A DNA stretch of 41,619 nt from Candidatus Poseidoniaceae archaeon (GTDB lineage Archaea; Thermoplasmatota; Poseidoniia; Poseidoniales; Poseidoniaceae), in the NCBI GenBank assembly GCA_028353405.1, contig JAOMOG010000013.1, forward strand, positions 1 through 41,619, in the 5' to 3' direction. The notes under the pieces were generated by a model. That model saw only the letters and a list, made by a program, of their open reading frames with translations, was not told the origin of the DNA and did not search any database. Positions 31,328-39,904 of this stretch are shown piece after piece (position 1 is the stretch's first letter; each line of letters starts with the position of its first letter). The translations under genes were made by a program, and so were the position numbers.

Positions 31328-34300
31328 TCATTCATTCTCGAAATTCAACATAACTTGTCCAGAAGGAGAGAATCCCAGTACTGGCTTGAATCCTTCATGT
31401 GGAGTATTGTTAATCGAATTCAAAATGTTCTGGACAACGTCGCCAGGTAGTCTGATTGCAAATCCATCCGCAGTCTCAATCAATCCATCGTGAATTACAG
31501 GAGTTTCTGCTATCACTGCTTCTGGTATAGGTTTGGCAACAGCCGGCGCTTTATCGACAATGATTTTCTCTTCAACAATTTCCGCTTGTGTTTCTTGCTT
31601 GTTTGGCATTTCCTTTTCAACGAGTTGTGGTTGTGTTTCTTGCTTAATCGGCATTTCTTTGATAGCTTGAAGAAGACCACTTTGACCCAGTTCTTCCGTT
31701 AAATAAATTTCACCTTCATCACCAATTCTCTGACTGAACATTGCACCATAACCGAATCCAAGTATTCCTAGGAAGACATATCCGAGTGCTGTGAAAATAT
31801 CAGAATCCAATGTATTGGCGAAAATAAATGCTGTAATCAGTGAACCAAAACCTCCGAAGCCTCTTCTCCACCGTGCATCATTTTCCTTAGAGAATCCTTG
31901 AATAGCAACTAATGTAAAGAGAATAGTCATTATCAGCCAAGAAAACGAATCAATATCAGTTCCTTCAAATGCATACCATGTCCCTGTAATGGCAGATAGC
32001 AAACCACCCATTCCTAAGTAGTCCATGAAATCTAAGAACTCATTATCATCGTCCCAATTGAAAGTCTCCCATTCGTAAACTGTATCATTTTGGGTTGAGA
32101 AGTAGATTAGAGTTGCTCCTTCTACTGCCATCAATAATCCAACGATTAATTGTCCAATCTCATCAGAAACAATATTTGCTTCATTCAAACAATTTGCTAT
32201 TGAAATACCATGTAATAATGGCATCAATAGTAGTCCATTTGTATTGCCTTTACGTATAGCAATATATGTTACCCAAACAGCAGCAATAACAGGACCAATT
32301 CCTAGTGCAATATCAAATGAAAACAAAAACGCCGCAATACCCATTATTCTTAGCACATCAGAAATTTGCTCTCTTCCCGCTTGAACAGATGGTGAAAACA
32401 TATCCCATCTTTCAATTTCATTATCAACTTCGTCACATTTTAAATATAGCCAATCGGTCATCTCCATTGCCGAAAGTGACAGTGTAAAGAATGCAGTAGC
32501 TATAGCACTCCATCCAAATATTTCTCCATCATTAAAATCAGCAAAACTAGCATCATTACCCATTCCTATGAGTAATGAGAAGAAGAAAGCAATAGGCATA
32601 GCAGGTATGAACGAAGCCTTACCCCTGTAGATTGCACTACCAGTCAACATTATCGTGAATACAGTTGGCATCCATGTGACTTCAGACATTGCGGTGATTA
32701 TTCCTACAGCAACCCATACCATTGAGCCCCACCATGGCAATTCAACTTTATCATCATCCATTGTTTTAGTTGCCATAATCCAAACGATTCCCATTTGGAT
32801 TGTGATTAACCATCCGCTAATATTTGCAATAGTAAGGAATCCAAATTCAACATCAATTGCCATTGCATCTAGAATCGTGTTTGCTAATCCAAATTCTTGC
32901 AGCCAAGAGGTCCCAACGAATGCGAAAATTAGTGGAGATACCAACAACAGCATGTTGTGTCTGTGTTTTATTGCTCTAATTGTCACTAATACAAACATAC
33001 TGATAAGAAGTAACCCTCCTGAAGAATCCATCATTGCAAGTAAAAGAAGTCCAGCCAGTGCTGAAACATCGGCATTCTTGGATAATACTCCATCATCTAT
33101 TCCACGCTTATTTATTTGAGAGTTGACAATGAATGGTGCTGCGATCAAAATCAAATCTAAAACAATAGCAGCAGGTATCAATCCTCCAAGATGTTCCAAT
33201 TGCTTTGGAGTTGCTTCGAATCTTGCTATTTGCATCCGGAGTATCATTGGAATAGCCATCAGCACCAGCATCCATACCCCAGTTGCTCTCGTGACGGAAC
33301 TAATCTTGTCAAGTGCGAGAATCTCGTAAACTAATATTGCAACTGGAATTGCTAGTAGCATTACCCAAATCGGGTTTTGAGCAAAAGGCTCAATTTCTAC
33401 TGATGCGATTGCGATTGTCATGAACACAAGTGGAACAATTAGCCCCATTCTCGCTAGAGAGCCCCAAGATTTTGTCAACCACGTTTGTTCAAATTGTTTG
33501 ATATGATCTTCACTTTTTGTATCAACTTCAACCCATGCATTTAGTTCAGAATTAAATGTAGTTGCACTCTTTTTTTGTGTTTTCCAATTCAGCAACATCC
33601 CTATGTCGAATTCAACATTTCTGCCAATACGTAATAGGTAATATGATCCAATTCCTAATATCATTAATGAGAGATTAAATCCAGATAAATAATCATCAAG
33701 TACTGTTTTAGGTAAGTTTAGTTTTCCAAATATTGCCAATAGCAGAGTTGAACCTAGGGCGATAACAATTGTTAGAGATGCTTCTTTTCTGTCGTTAAAT
33801 ATGTTCGATTCACTAGCAGACTTGAGGCTATAATTTGCAATATACAAGATATATGCCACGAATACCCAAGGCAAGAACCATTCTTCAGCGCCTAGTATTG
33901 CTCGCGACAATACAACTCCACATACGATGGATAAGTGTGCCCAAGATGATATTTTCTCCTTTTTGAAACCGTATTCGGCAATGATAACCAATGTGATTGG
34001 GATGATATATTCTGCAAAAGGCATAGAAAACATGTCAACATAATTAATGCCATCCATACGAGCCAATAAATCGGTCATGAAAAATGATACTGCAATCATC
34101 GCTACAGTGAAATCAGCCACCCATTTCCTGGTATTTTGGTTAATAAATAGCATATAAGGAATCATTGCCAATGTAATAATCCAAGGAATCATATTCGACT
34201 CTGTAGGTAAAAAGAATAGAGAAATAGCCAAACCAATCGGCATCCAAGGGACTCTTCGTTGCATAACTGCAGGGAAATATGCAATCAGTACAGTTACCCA

Positions 34301-35386
34301 CAACATAACAGGCAAGGTTAGATGTTCTGCTAACATTCCTATGTTTTCAGCTCTCAATGGTCCGAGGATTAAGTTTAGTTCGGCAGTTCTGGCAATAAAC
34401 ATTGCAATCAAGACTTCACCAACCAATAACACACTTGCTTTCTGCATCAAATCAGAGCGTAATTCTTGCTTTGATGCATAGTAGCCTTGAATTGCAATAA
34501 TGAATATCAATAGAGACAATGCACCACCTTCGCCTCCAGCAGGAGCATTGGTGTTGAACAGTTCATACAATATCGGAACTAAGCCAGAAACGATTGCGGC
34601 AACGAAAAAGTGCATTGATTTATTTGAACGTAAGGCTGCTTCCATACTGACGAAAGAGAGCAGGATTATGGCAAGTCCTAACTCGTAAGACACTTCATTA
34701 TTGGACCAATCAATCCAAGGTCCTACTCCGGTAATCATCAATGCCAGTGGGCCATAAATAGCAACCCCCCAGCCAAATGTTGTTGCACCTTTGTATCTGT
34801 TGAGAAGTTTTATTTCAGTATACAACAGGGCAATTACAGCCACTACTTGCAAATATATTCCATTTGCATTAGGTTGCCAATCCGCGACATTTTCGTAATT
34901 ATCTGAATCTCCAAAAACCTCAAGGCCCAGTGTACCTGTAGCGAAACCCATTAGGTATCGAGCACCCCATAGTGTGCCGACAGTTGCAAAGAAGAAACCT
35001 AATCCAAGCATGTAATTTTGCACTTCCATCAATTGATATGCATTTCTCTTGGATTGCATTTCAATCCAAGCGATGGCCATTGCAGCAGAAACTAATCCTC
35101 CAATGAATAGTAGTAAGAAATTTGAATTGGTTGCATTGTCATCGAAAGCGATACTAAAAATCCCGCCCCATATGGCAATTAATGCAACAACATACATTAT
35201 CAGTTGTGCGAATTTTTCTAAATCAACATCACCTTTTGTTCTAATTTTTCCTGGTTGACTAATCACCATAGGTGGTGCACTGACGGCACTCTCAGGTGTT
35301 GAAAAGATTGTACCTTTGTCATTTGCGCGTGATAATAATCCTTGATTTGAAACTCGTTGTGGTGCATTTCTGGTTGGCGCTGCCAT
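31328..35386 (-). CDS. Giant polytopic membrane protein of unknown function
   Basis: This 1352-residue protein starts at the ATG at 35386 (a TTG at 35395 is in frame). Residues 1-60 are hydrophilic and probably cytoplasmic. More than 30 hydrophobic segments follow, up to about residue 1235, broken by short loops and one charged loop near residue 600 (TQKKSATTFNSELNAWVEVD). The last 120 residues form a Glu/Lys/Pro-rich tail with two near-copies of a KEMPxKQETQ unit, then a compact end (GFAIRLPGDVVQNILNSINNTPHEGF). No transporter or enzyme motif is evident. The layout resembles very large DUF2339-like proteins, but I cannot confirm a family. It converges with one S8 protease gene and is divergent from the other. 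Helix counts are estimates by eye. Confidence 0.85.
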   Translation of the reverse strand: MAAPTRNAPQRVSNQGLLSRANDKGTIFSTPESAVSAPPMVISQPGKIRTKGDVDLEKFAQLIMYVVALIAIWGGIFSIAFDDNATNSNFLLLFIGGLVSAAMAIAWIEMQSKRNAYQLMEVQNYMLGLGFFFATVGTLWGARYLMGFATGTLGLEVFGDSDNYENVADWQPNANGIYLQVVAVIALLYTEIKLLNRYKGATTFGWGVAIYGPLALMITGVGPWIDWSNNEVSYELGLAIILLSFVSMEAALRSNKSMHFFVAAIVSGLVPILYELFNTNAPAGGEGGALSLLIFIIAIQGYYASKQELRSDLMQKASVLLVGEVLIAMFIARTAELNLILGPLRAENIGMLAEHLTLPVMLWVTVLIAYFPAVMQRRVPWMPIGLAISLFFLPTESNMIPWIITLAMIPYMLFINQNTRKWVADFTVAMIAVSFFMTDLLARMDGINYVDMFSMPFAEYIIPITLVIIAEYGFKKEKISSWAHLSIVCGVVLSRAILGAEEWFLPWVFVAYILYIANYSLKSASESNIFNDRKEASLTIVIALGSTLLLAIFGKLNLPKTVLDDYLSGFNLSLMILGIGSYYLLRIGRNVEFDIGMLLNWKTQKKSATTFNSELNAWVEVDTKSEDHIKQFEQTWLTKSWGSLARMGLIVPLVFMTIAIASVEIEPFAQNPIWVMLLAIPVAILVYEILALDKISSVTRATGVWMLVLMAIPMILRMQIARFEATPKQLEHLGGLIPAAIVLDLILIAAPFIVNSQINKRGIDDGVLSKNADVSALAGLLLLAMMDSSGGLLLISMFVLVTIRAIKHRHNMLLLVSPLIFAFVGTSWLQEFGLANTILDAMAIDVEFGFLTIANISGWLITIQMGIVWIMATKTMDDDKVELPWWGSMVWVAVGIITAMSEVTWMPTVFTIMLTGSAIYRGKASFIPAMPIAFFFSLLIGMGNDASFADFNDGEIFGWSAIATAFFTLSLSAMEMTDWLYLKCDEVDNEIERWDMFSPSVQAGREQISDVLRIMGIAAFLFSFDIALGIGPVIAAVWVTYIAIRKGNTNGLLLMPLLHGISIANCLNEANIVSDEIGQLIVGLLMAVEGATLIYFSTQNDTVYEWETFNWDDDNEFLDFMDYLGMGGLLSAITGTWYAFEGTDIDSFSWLIMTILFTLVAIQGFSKENDARWRRGFGGFGSLITAFIFANTLDSDIFTALGYVFLGILGFGYGAMFSQRIGDEGEIYLTEELGQSGLLQAIKEMPIKQETQPQLVEKEMPNKQETQAEIVEEKIIVDKAPAVAKPIPEAVIAETPVIHDGLIETADGFAIRLPGDVVQNILNSINNTPHEGFKPVLGFSPSGQVMLNFENE

Positions 35387-35488
35387 AATAATCAAAAAAT
35401 GATTTTTAATACTGACTATAACATTTGACCCGTCAAGAATAGAATAATGGCAAAAACTGCCATGAATCTAAAATTCCATCTTGAAAAG

Positions 35489-35498
35489 TTTATAAAAA
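35489..35498 (+). promoter_or_regulatory. TATA box of anchored S8 protease gene
   Basis: TTTATAAAAA is a classical archaeal TATA box, preceded by purine-rich GAAAAG as a BRE-like element. It lies about 75 bases before the ATG at 35574 in a 187-base A/T-rich divergent gap. The implied leader is about 50 bases and contains AAGGTGG before the start. Confidence 0.5.
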
Positions 35499-35573
35499 TT
35501 ATATTTATTGTTTAAACTATCAAGCACTATGTTGAAACGATAAACGCTTGTGGGTAGATTGAAGGTGGAAGTA

Positions 35574-37562
35574 ATGAGCACACTCCGTAACACAATGACA
35601 TTCTTCTGTTTGACTATATTTTTGTTGCCAACATTGATGATGGCCATTCCAGTTAGCGCCAAAACTAGCAACGAACCATTTGAGGAGGGTTGGTGGGTTG
35701 AGACAACCGTTGACCGCAATCAAAACAAGATTGGAGATATGGTCGAGTTACACAAGGATAATCCAATCTTCTTAGATGAATTTGAGACACTGCCGCTAAT
35801 CATTGATTTTGACCATACACCAGGTCAAGAAGAAATTGAATTGTTGGAAAGAGAAGTAAATTATCAACATCAATGGACATTAAAGCATATTGATGCACTT
35901 GCAGGAAGAATTCCAGCGGGCTCTATTTTAGAAACGATTTCACTACCAGGTGTAGTTATGGTTGAATTGGATAGTATTTTGACAATAGCTAATGGGGATG
36001 CTGCTGTTTTACACGGCGTAGACCAAGTTTGGCAAAATACCGGATATGATGGAGCAGGTTCTACTGTCGCCATCATTGACACAGGGATTGATGGAGCACA
36101 CGCAAGTCTTGATGACTTGGATGATGATAACTCAACCTATGACCCGAAAGTGATTGGATTTTACGATCCAGTAAATAATCCAGGAGCTACCAATGGAACC
36201 GAGATATTCCCTTACGATGACCAAGGTCATGGCTCGCATTGTGCTGGTACAACCGCTGGTACAGGAGCGCCTAATTACGAACATATTGGGATGGCCCCTC
36301 AGGCCTTTTTAGTTGGCGTCAAGGTTCTAGATAGTGGCGGTTCAGGTTCATTTGCAACTGTTATGGCGGGAATGCAATGGACTGTTGACCATCGCTTTGA
36401 ATTCAATATAAGGGCAGCATCAATGAGCCTTGGAGGGCCAGGTCCGATCGAATGGACATCATCCGAGGAAGACAGTGTTAATCGCTATGCAAATGAAATG
36501 GTTCGTTCTGGAATCGCATTATTCATCGCAGCAGGAAACAGTGCCGTATCAGGTTCAATCGGAACTCCAGGTTCCGCTGAAGATGTAATCACAGTTGGAG
36601 CATTGGACAAGGATTCTGGGATAGCGCCTTATTCTAGTCAAGGACCATCAGAAGAAGGAAGAATAAAGCCAAATGTTGCTTATGTTGGTTCTAATGTAAT
36701 GTCTGTTGAAGCAAATAGTGGTACTGGATATACCGATATGTCTGGAACTTCAATGGCAACACCAGGTGCTGCAGGAGTTGCAGCGTTAATGTATCAAGCA
36801 AATCCTGATTTATCTCCATTTGACATTAGAAATATTATGCAAGAAACTGCAACATACCGACGTTGTGAATATATGTTGAAAAATGAACCTTGTATCGAGG
36901 ATCTCGCTCCTAAGAATCGCCAAAACAATGTTTACGGACATGGTGAGGTAAGAGCACTTGATTCTGTAATGGAGGCTGCGGAACGAGATTATGCTTTCAA
37001 CAACAATATTACAATCAATCTCATGACAGAAATTGGCATGGATAATCGCATTCATTTAGAGAGTTCTGATAAGTTGCAATTCAATATTTCACAACCAGTA
37101 GACACAATTCAATGGAGAAGTAATCACCTAAGAGATGACTGGAGCAACCTACATTCCTTCGACCATGGAGATGACAAATTCACAATTTCAGCCATTGACA
37201 TGATTCATAATTTAGAACACTTGCCTGGAATTACTTTAGAAGGGAATCACACAATTTCTATTCGTGGAATTGGCAATGGAGAAGGAGATTCTTATTCAAC
37301 TGCGATTATTACTGCAGATATCATGTTAATGAATCCGAGCAAAGAACTTTCATCATCAAGTGGTAATGAAGATGGAATTTCTAGCATTGCTCTCGCAATA
37401 GCCTCTTTCGCAATAGTTTTCTTAGCAGTACTGTTGATTGCAGGAGTAGTTACTGACAAGGAAGAAGGAAGTTTAGCATCAGTTGATGTTTCTGCTAAAC
37501 AATATGTTGAATCAATTGATGATGACATTGAATCAATAGTAGATGCAGAACTTGATGATTGA
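35574..37562 (+). CDS. Membrane-anchored subtilisin-like (S8) protease
   Basis: This 662-residue precursor has a signal peptide (about 8-29), an inhibitor-like propeptide (about 70-135), and a peptidase S8 domain. The catalytic triad is Asp169 in AIIDTGIDGAH, His219 in DQGHGSHCAGT and Ser393 in MSGTSMATPGAAG, with oxyanion Asn322 in AAGNSAV. A beta-rich region of about 120 residues follows (about 480-590). A membrane helix at about residues 612-632 and an acidic cytoplasmic tail of 30 residues close the protein. It probably digests proteins at the cell surface. The ATG at 35574 has AAGGTGG upstream and is preferred over a GTG at 35550. Confidence 0.95.
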   Translation: MSTLRNTMTFFCLTIFLLPTLMMAIPVSAKTSNEPFEEGWWVETTVDRNQNKIGDMVELHKDNPIFLDEFETLPLIIDFDHTPGQEEIELLEREVNYQHQWTLKHIDALAGRIPAGSILETISLPGVVMVELDSILTIANGDAAVLHGVDQVWQNTGYDGAGSTVAIIDTGIDGAHASLDDLDDDNSTYDPKVIGFYDPVNNPGATNGTEIFPYDDQGHGSHCAGTTAGTGAPNYEHIGMAPQAFLVGVKVLDSGGSGSFATVMAGMQWTVDHRFEFNIRAASMSLGGPGPIEWTSSEEDSVNRYANEMVRSGIALFIAAGNSAVSGSIGTPGSAEDVITVGALDKDSGIAPYSSQGPSEEGRIKPNVAYVGSNVMSVEANSGTGYTDMSGTSMATPGAAGVAALMYQANPDLSPFDIRNIMQETATYRRCEYMLKNEPCIEDLAPKNRQNNVYGHGEVRALDSVMEAAERDYAFNNNITINLMTEIGMDNRIHLESSDKLQFNISQPVDTIQWRSNHLRDDWSNLHSFDHGDDKFTISAIDMIHNLEHLPGITLEGNHTISIRGIGNGEGDSYSTAIITADIMLMNPSKELSSSSGNEDGISSIALAIASFAIVFLAVLLIAGVVTDKEEGSLASVDVSAKQYVESIDDDIESIVDAELDD

Positions 37563-37640
37563 TATTTCAATCGCATAGAACTCCTTTAATTCCGTAGTGT
37601 CCGGTGATTATTTCAATTACTATTAGAACTAGGGTCGGCC

Positions 37641-39239
37641 ATGAAGTGGCTAAAAGACCCGGTCGGAGATAATCATCCAAAGGTTGGATTCATTTATCGC
37701 CTGACACGCAGATTTACACGTGCTTTAGTATCTGTTTGGTTCCGAGAAATTGATCTGATAGATTCAGATAATCTGCCATCAGAAGGTGGACTTCTATTCA
37801 TTGCATGGCACCCATCCGGACTTATCGACCCCATGCTAATGCACGCATCTCTACCTGGTAAGCAGTCGATGATTGCCAAACATACACTCTTCAAAGTACC
37901 AATTTTAGGCAGATTCATCAAAGCTGCGGGAGCCTTGCCGATTGAACGTTCACAAGATAGTAAAAACAAAGCGGCTGCAAGCGATAGGAATAAAAATCAA
38001 TTAGCGACAGTATCAAGCGCTGTTGCAAATGGTGGAAGGTTGATTATTTTCCCCGAAGGAACGACCCATTCAGAGGCGAGTTCCAAACAGGCTCGCTCGG
38101 GAGCTGCAAGAATTATCAAAGCAGCGATTAGAGAAGCGGAAGAGATGGGCAAACCAAGACCCCAATTAGTGCCAATCGGGTTGCACTATTCTGATGCAGC
38201 TACTTTCAGAGAACGTTGTGCAGTAGTTATTGAAAGACCGATGGTCTTACCACAATTACCTGAGATTATTGAGGACTTTGAAGTGCAAGATAAACTCGAT
38301 AGAGAATGGGTTACTTCGGTGACAAAAGCCATTGATTTTGAATTAAAACGCGCATCACTATCCAAAACCTCTTGGGAAGAAAGGGAATTCATTTGGAGAG
38401 GGAAAGGAGTAGTCCATGCTGAGAGGGCTCGACAAATGGGTGAGGCTTTTACAAAACCAACTTATTACCAATCGGTATTAGGTGCTAGAAGAATTCGTGC
38501 TGGATGGGAGTTCATGGCTCAAAACGAACCAGAAAAGACTGCAAAAATTGTTGAAGATTGCACCGAACATTTTGCAAATTTGGATGATAGAGGGATCAGT
38601 CCGTTAGATGTTGACAGTAAGCCCGAACGAATGAGCACATCTAACGGCTTCATCCTAATGGTAAAGTGGGCATGGGCTGCCGTTTGGATGCTTGGATTAA
38701 TCACTTGGAGTGCAGTAATTGGCAATTTCCCTGCCTATCAAACCAATTACTTAGTGATGCATTTTTTGAAGAAATCAGATGCAGTAGACAAGTCTGCATT
38801 GGGAACATACAAAGTTCTTGCAGCCGTAATTACCTTCCCAATTTGGTGGATCATTGCATCTCTAATGGTTACTTGGGCGCTATTGGCTGAGGCTAGTCCA
38901 GTCAATGAATTATTGTCTATGCATTGGTTATTAGAATCTTTAACACATTTGCCATTCATCTTCGTTTTCCTAATTTTCATGTATTGGTGGCCAAACTCAG
39001 CCAAGTTACATTTGAAACTATATGCAAATTTAGTCCGTTGTCATCGTAGTTTGAAGAGATGGTCTCGATGGTCAGACGATGAAATTGATTGGGAAGAATT
39101 ACAACAAAACCAACGTTCTATTGCTCAACAATTAACTCAATTAGGAGATGGATTAGTGCTGCCAGGAGACCCTGATTGGGTTGAACCTCAAACTGGAATG
39201 GATGATTTTTCTGCAGTAAGTTATCGCCAAAGCAGTTGA
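37641..39239 (+). CDS. PlsC-like 1-acylglycerol-3-phosphate acyltransferase with C-terminal membrane domain
   Basis: This 532-residue protein has the acyltransferase motifs of the PlsC superfamily. HPSGLIDP near residue 54 is the HxxxxxD variant of the catalytic box. Residues 130-160 hold FPEGTTHSEASSKQARSGAARI, and PLIPIGL-like LVPIGLHY follows. About 190 C-terminal residues add three membrane helices (near 340, 395 and 435) and a charged tail, so the enzyme is membrane bound. Bacterial relatives make phosphatidic acid from acyl-CoA or acyl-ACP. In an archaeon with GpsA it could contribute to ester lipids, triacylglycerol-like storage or lipid uptake. The long C-terminal extension is unusual for plain PlsC and resembles bacterial GPAT-like proteins with the HPNGLIDP motif. 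Confidence 0.88.
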   Translation: MKWLKDPVGDNHPKVGFIYRLTRRFTRALVSVWFREIDLIDSDNLPSEGGLLFIAWHPSGLIDPMLMHASLPGKQSMIAKHTLFKVPILGRFIKAAGALPIERSQDSKNKAAASDRNKNQLATVSSAVANGGRLIIFPEGTTHSEASSKQARSGAARIIKAAIREAEEMGKPRPQLVPIGLHYSDAATFRERCAVVIERPMVLPQLPEIIEDFEVQDKLDREWVTSVTKAIDFELKRASLSKTSWEEREFIWRGKGVVHAERARQMGEAFTKPTYYQSVLGARRIRAGWEFMAQNEPEKTAKIVEDCTEHFANLDDRGISPLDVDSKPERMSTSNGFILMVKWAWAAVWMLGLITWSAVIGNFPAYQTNYLVMHFLKKSDAVDKSALGTYKVLAAVITFPIWWIIASLMVTWALLAEASPVNELLSMHWLLESLTHLPFIFVFLIFMYWWPNSAKLHLKLYANLVRCHRSLKRWSRWSDDEIDWEELQQNQRSIAQQLTQLGDGLVLPGDPDWVEPQTGMDDFSAVSYRQSS

Positions 39240-39321
39240 GATTACTTTTCCAATAGCATCATTAGTGGGCGGCAATAGGTCGCCATGGGCGACTATCGTG
39301 GTAGGGACAGAACATGTTGAT

Positions 39322-39900
39322 ATGCTACCGGTTGGAGCTAAGGAAATTTGGTCAGCAAAGGTCAATGGAGAGGATGTTGAAATCCTCACAACATCTAATG
39401 CAACACTACTCGATGTGCTACGAGATAAAGTAGGCACTTTAGGAGTGAAAAGAGGTTGTGATTTGGGTACTTGTGGCTGTTGTACGGTAATGGTCGATGG
39501 GCAACCACAACTTTCTTGTCTTACTTTCGCTGGACAAGTTTCACAATGTGAAATCACAACAGTAGAAGGTCTTGCAGACGGCGCACATCTTGCTCCGATT
39601 CAGAATTGTTTTGCAAAGTATGGTGGTTCACAGTGTGGATTTTGTACTCCGGGATTCCTTATTTCAGCACAATCTTTACTCAATACAAATACTTCTCCAA
39701 CAGATGAAGAGGTAAAAACTGCAATAGAAGGAAATCTATGCAGATGCACCGGATATCAACAAATTGTGGAATCTATTCAGGCAGCAGCGGCTATTCACAG
39801 AGGCGAAGTAGAAGCTGAAGAGCCAGCGAGTTCACCACACCCAGATCCACACCCATCCGGTCCTGAAGAACCACAAATGCCTCCGGGCCACGCTAGGTGA
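39322..39900 (+). CDS. Xanthine dehydrogenase-family [2Fe-2S] small subunit
   Basis: This 192-residue protein carries two [2Fe-2S] clusters. The plant-ferredoxin-type set is Cys46, Cys51, Cys54 and Cys66. The second, helical-domain set is Cys105, Cys108, Cys140 and Cys142. It passes electrons from the molybdenum centre of the next gene's product. The ATG at 39322 is preferred; a GTG at 39265 is in frame and would add 19 residues. The last 30 residues are Pro/His/Glu-rich (HPDPHPSGPEEPQMPPGH) and unlike standard small subunits. The stop is four bases before the large-subunit ATG, so they are coupled. No FAD subunit lies between them. Confidence 0.93.
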   Translation: MLPVGAKEIWSAKVNGEDVEILTTSNATLLDVLRDKVGTLGVKRGCDLGTCGCCTVMVDGQPQLSCLTFAGQVSQCEITTVEGLADGAHLAPIQNCFAKYGGSQCGFCTPGFLISAQSLLNTNTSPTDEEVKTAIEGNLCRCTGYQQIVESIQAAAAIHRGEVEAEEPASSPHPDPHPSGPEEPQMPPGHAR

Positions 39901-39904
39901 TGTC

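Noticed and set aside
32655-33119. 154-codon plus-strand frame inside the giant membrane protein
   Set aside because: It is an antisense shadow of hydrophobic codons with no domain pattern.
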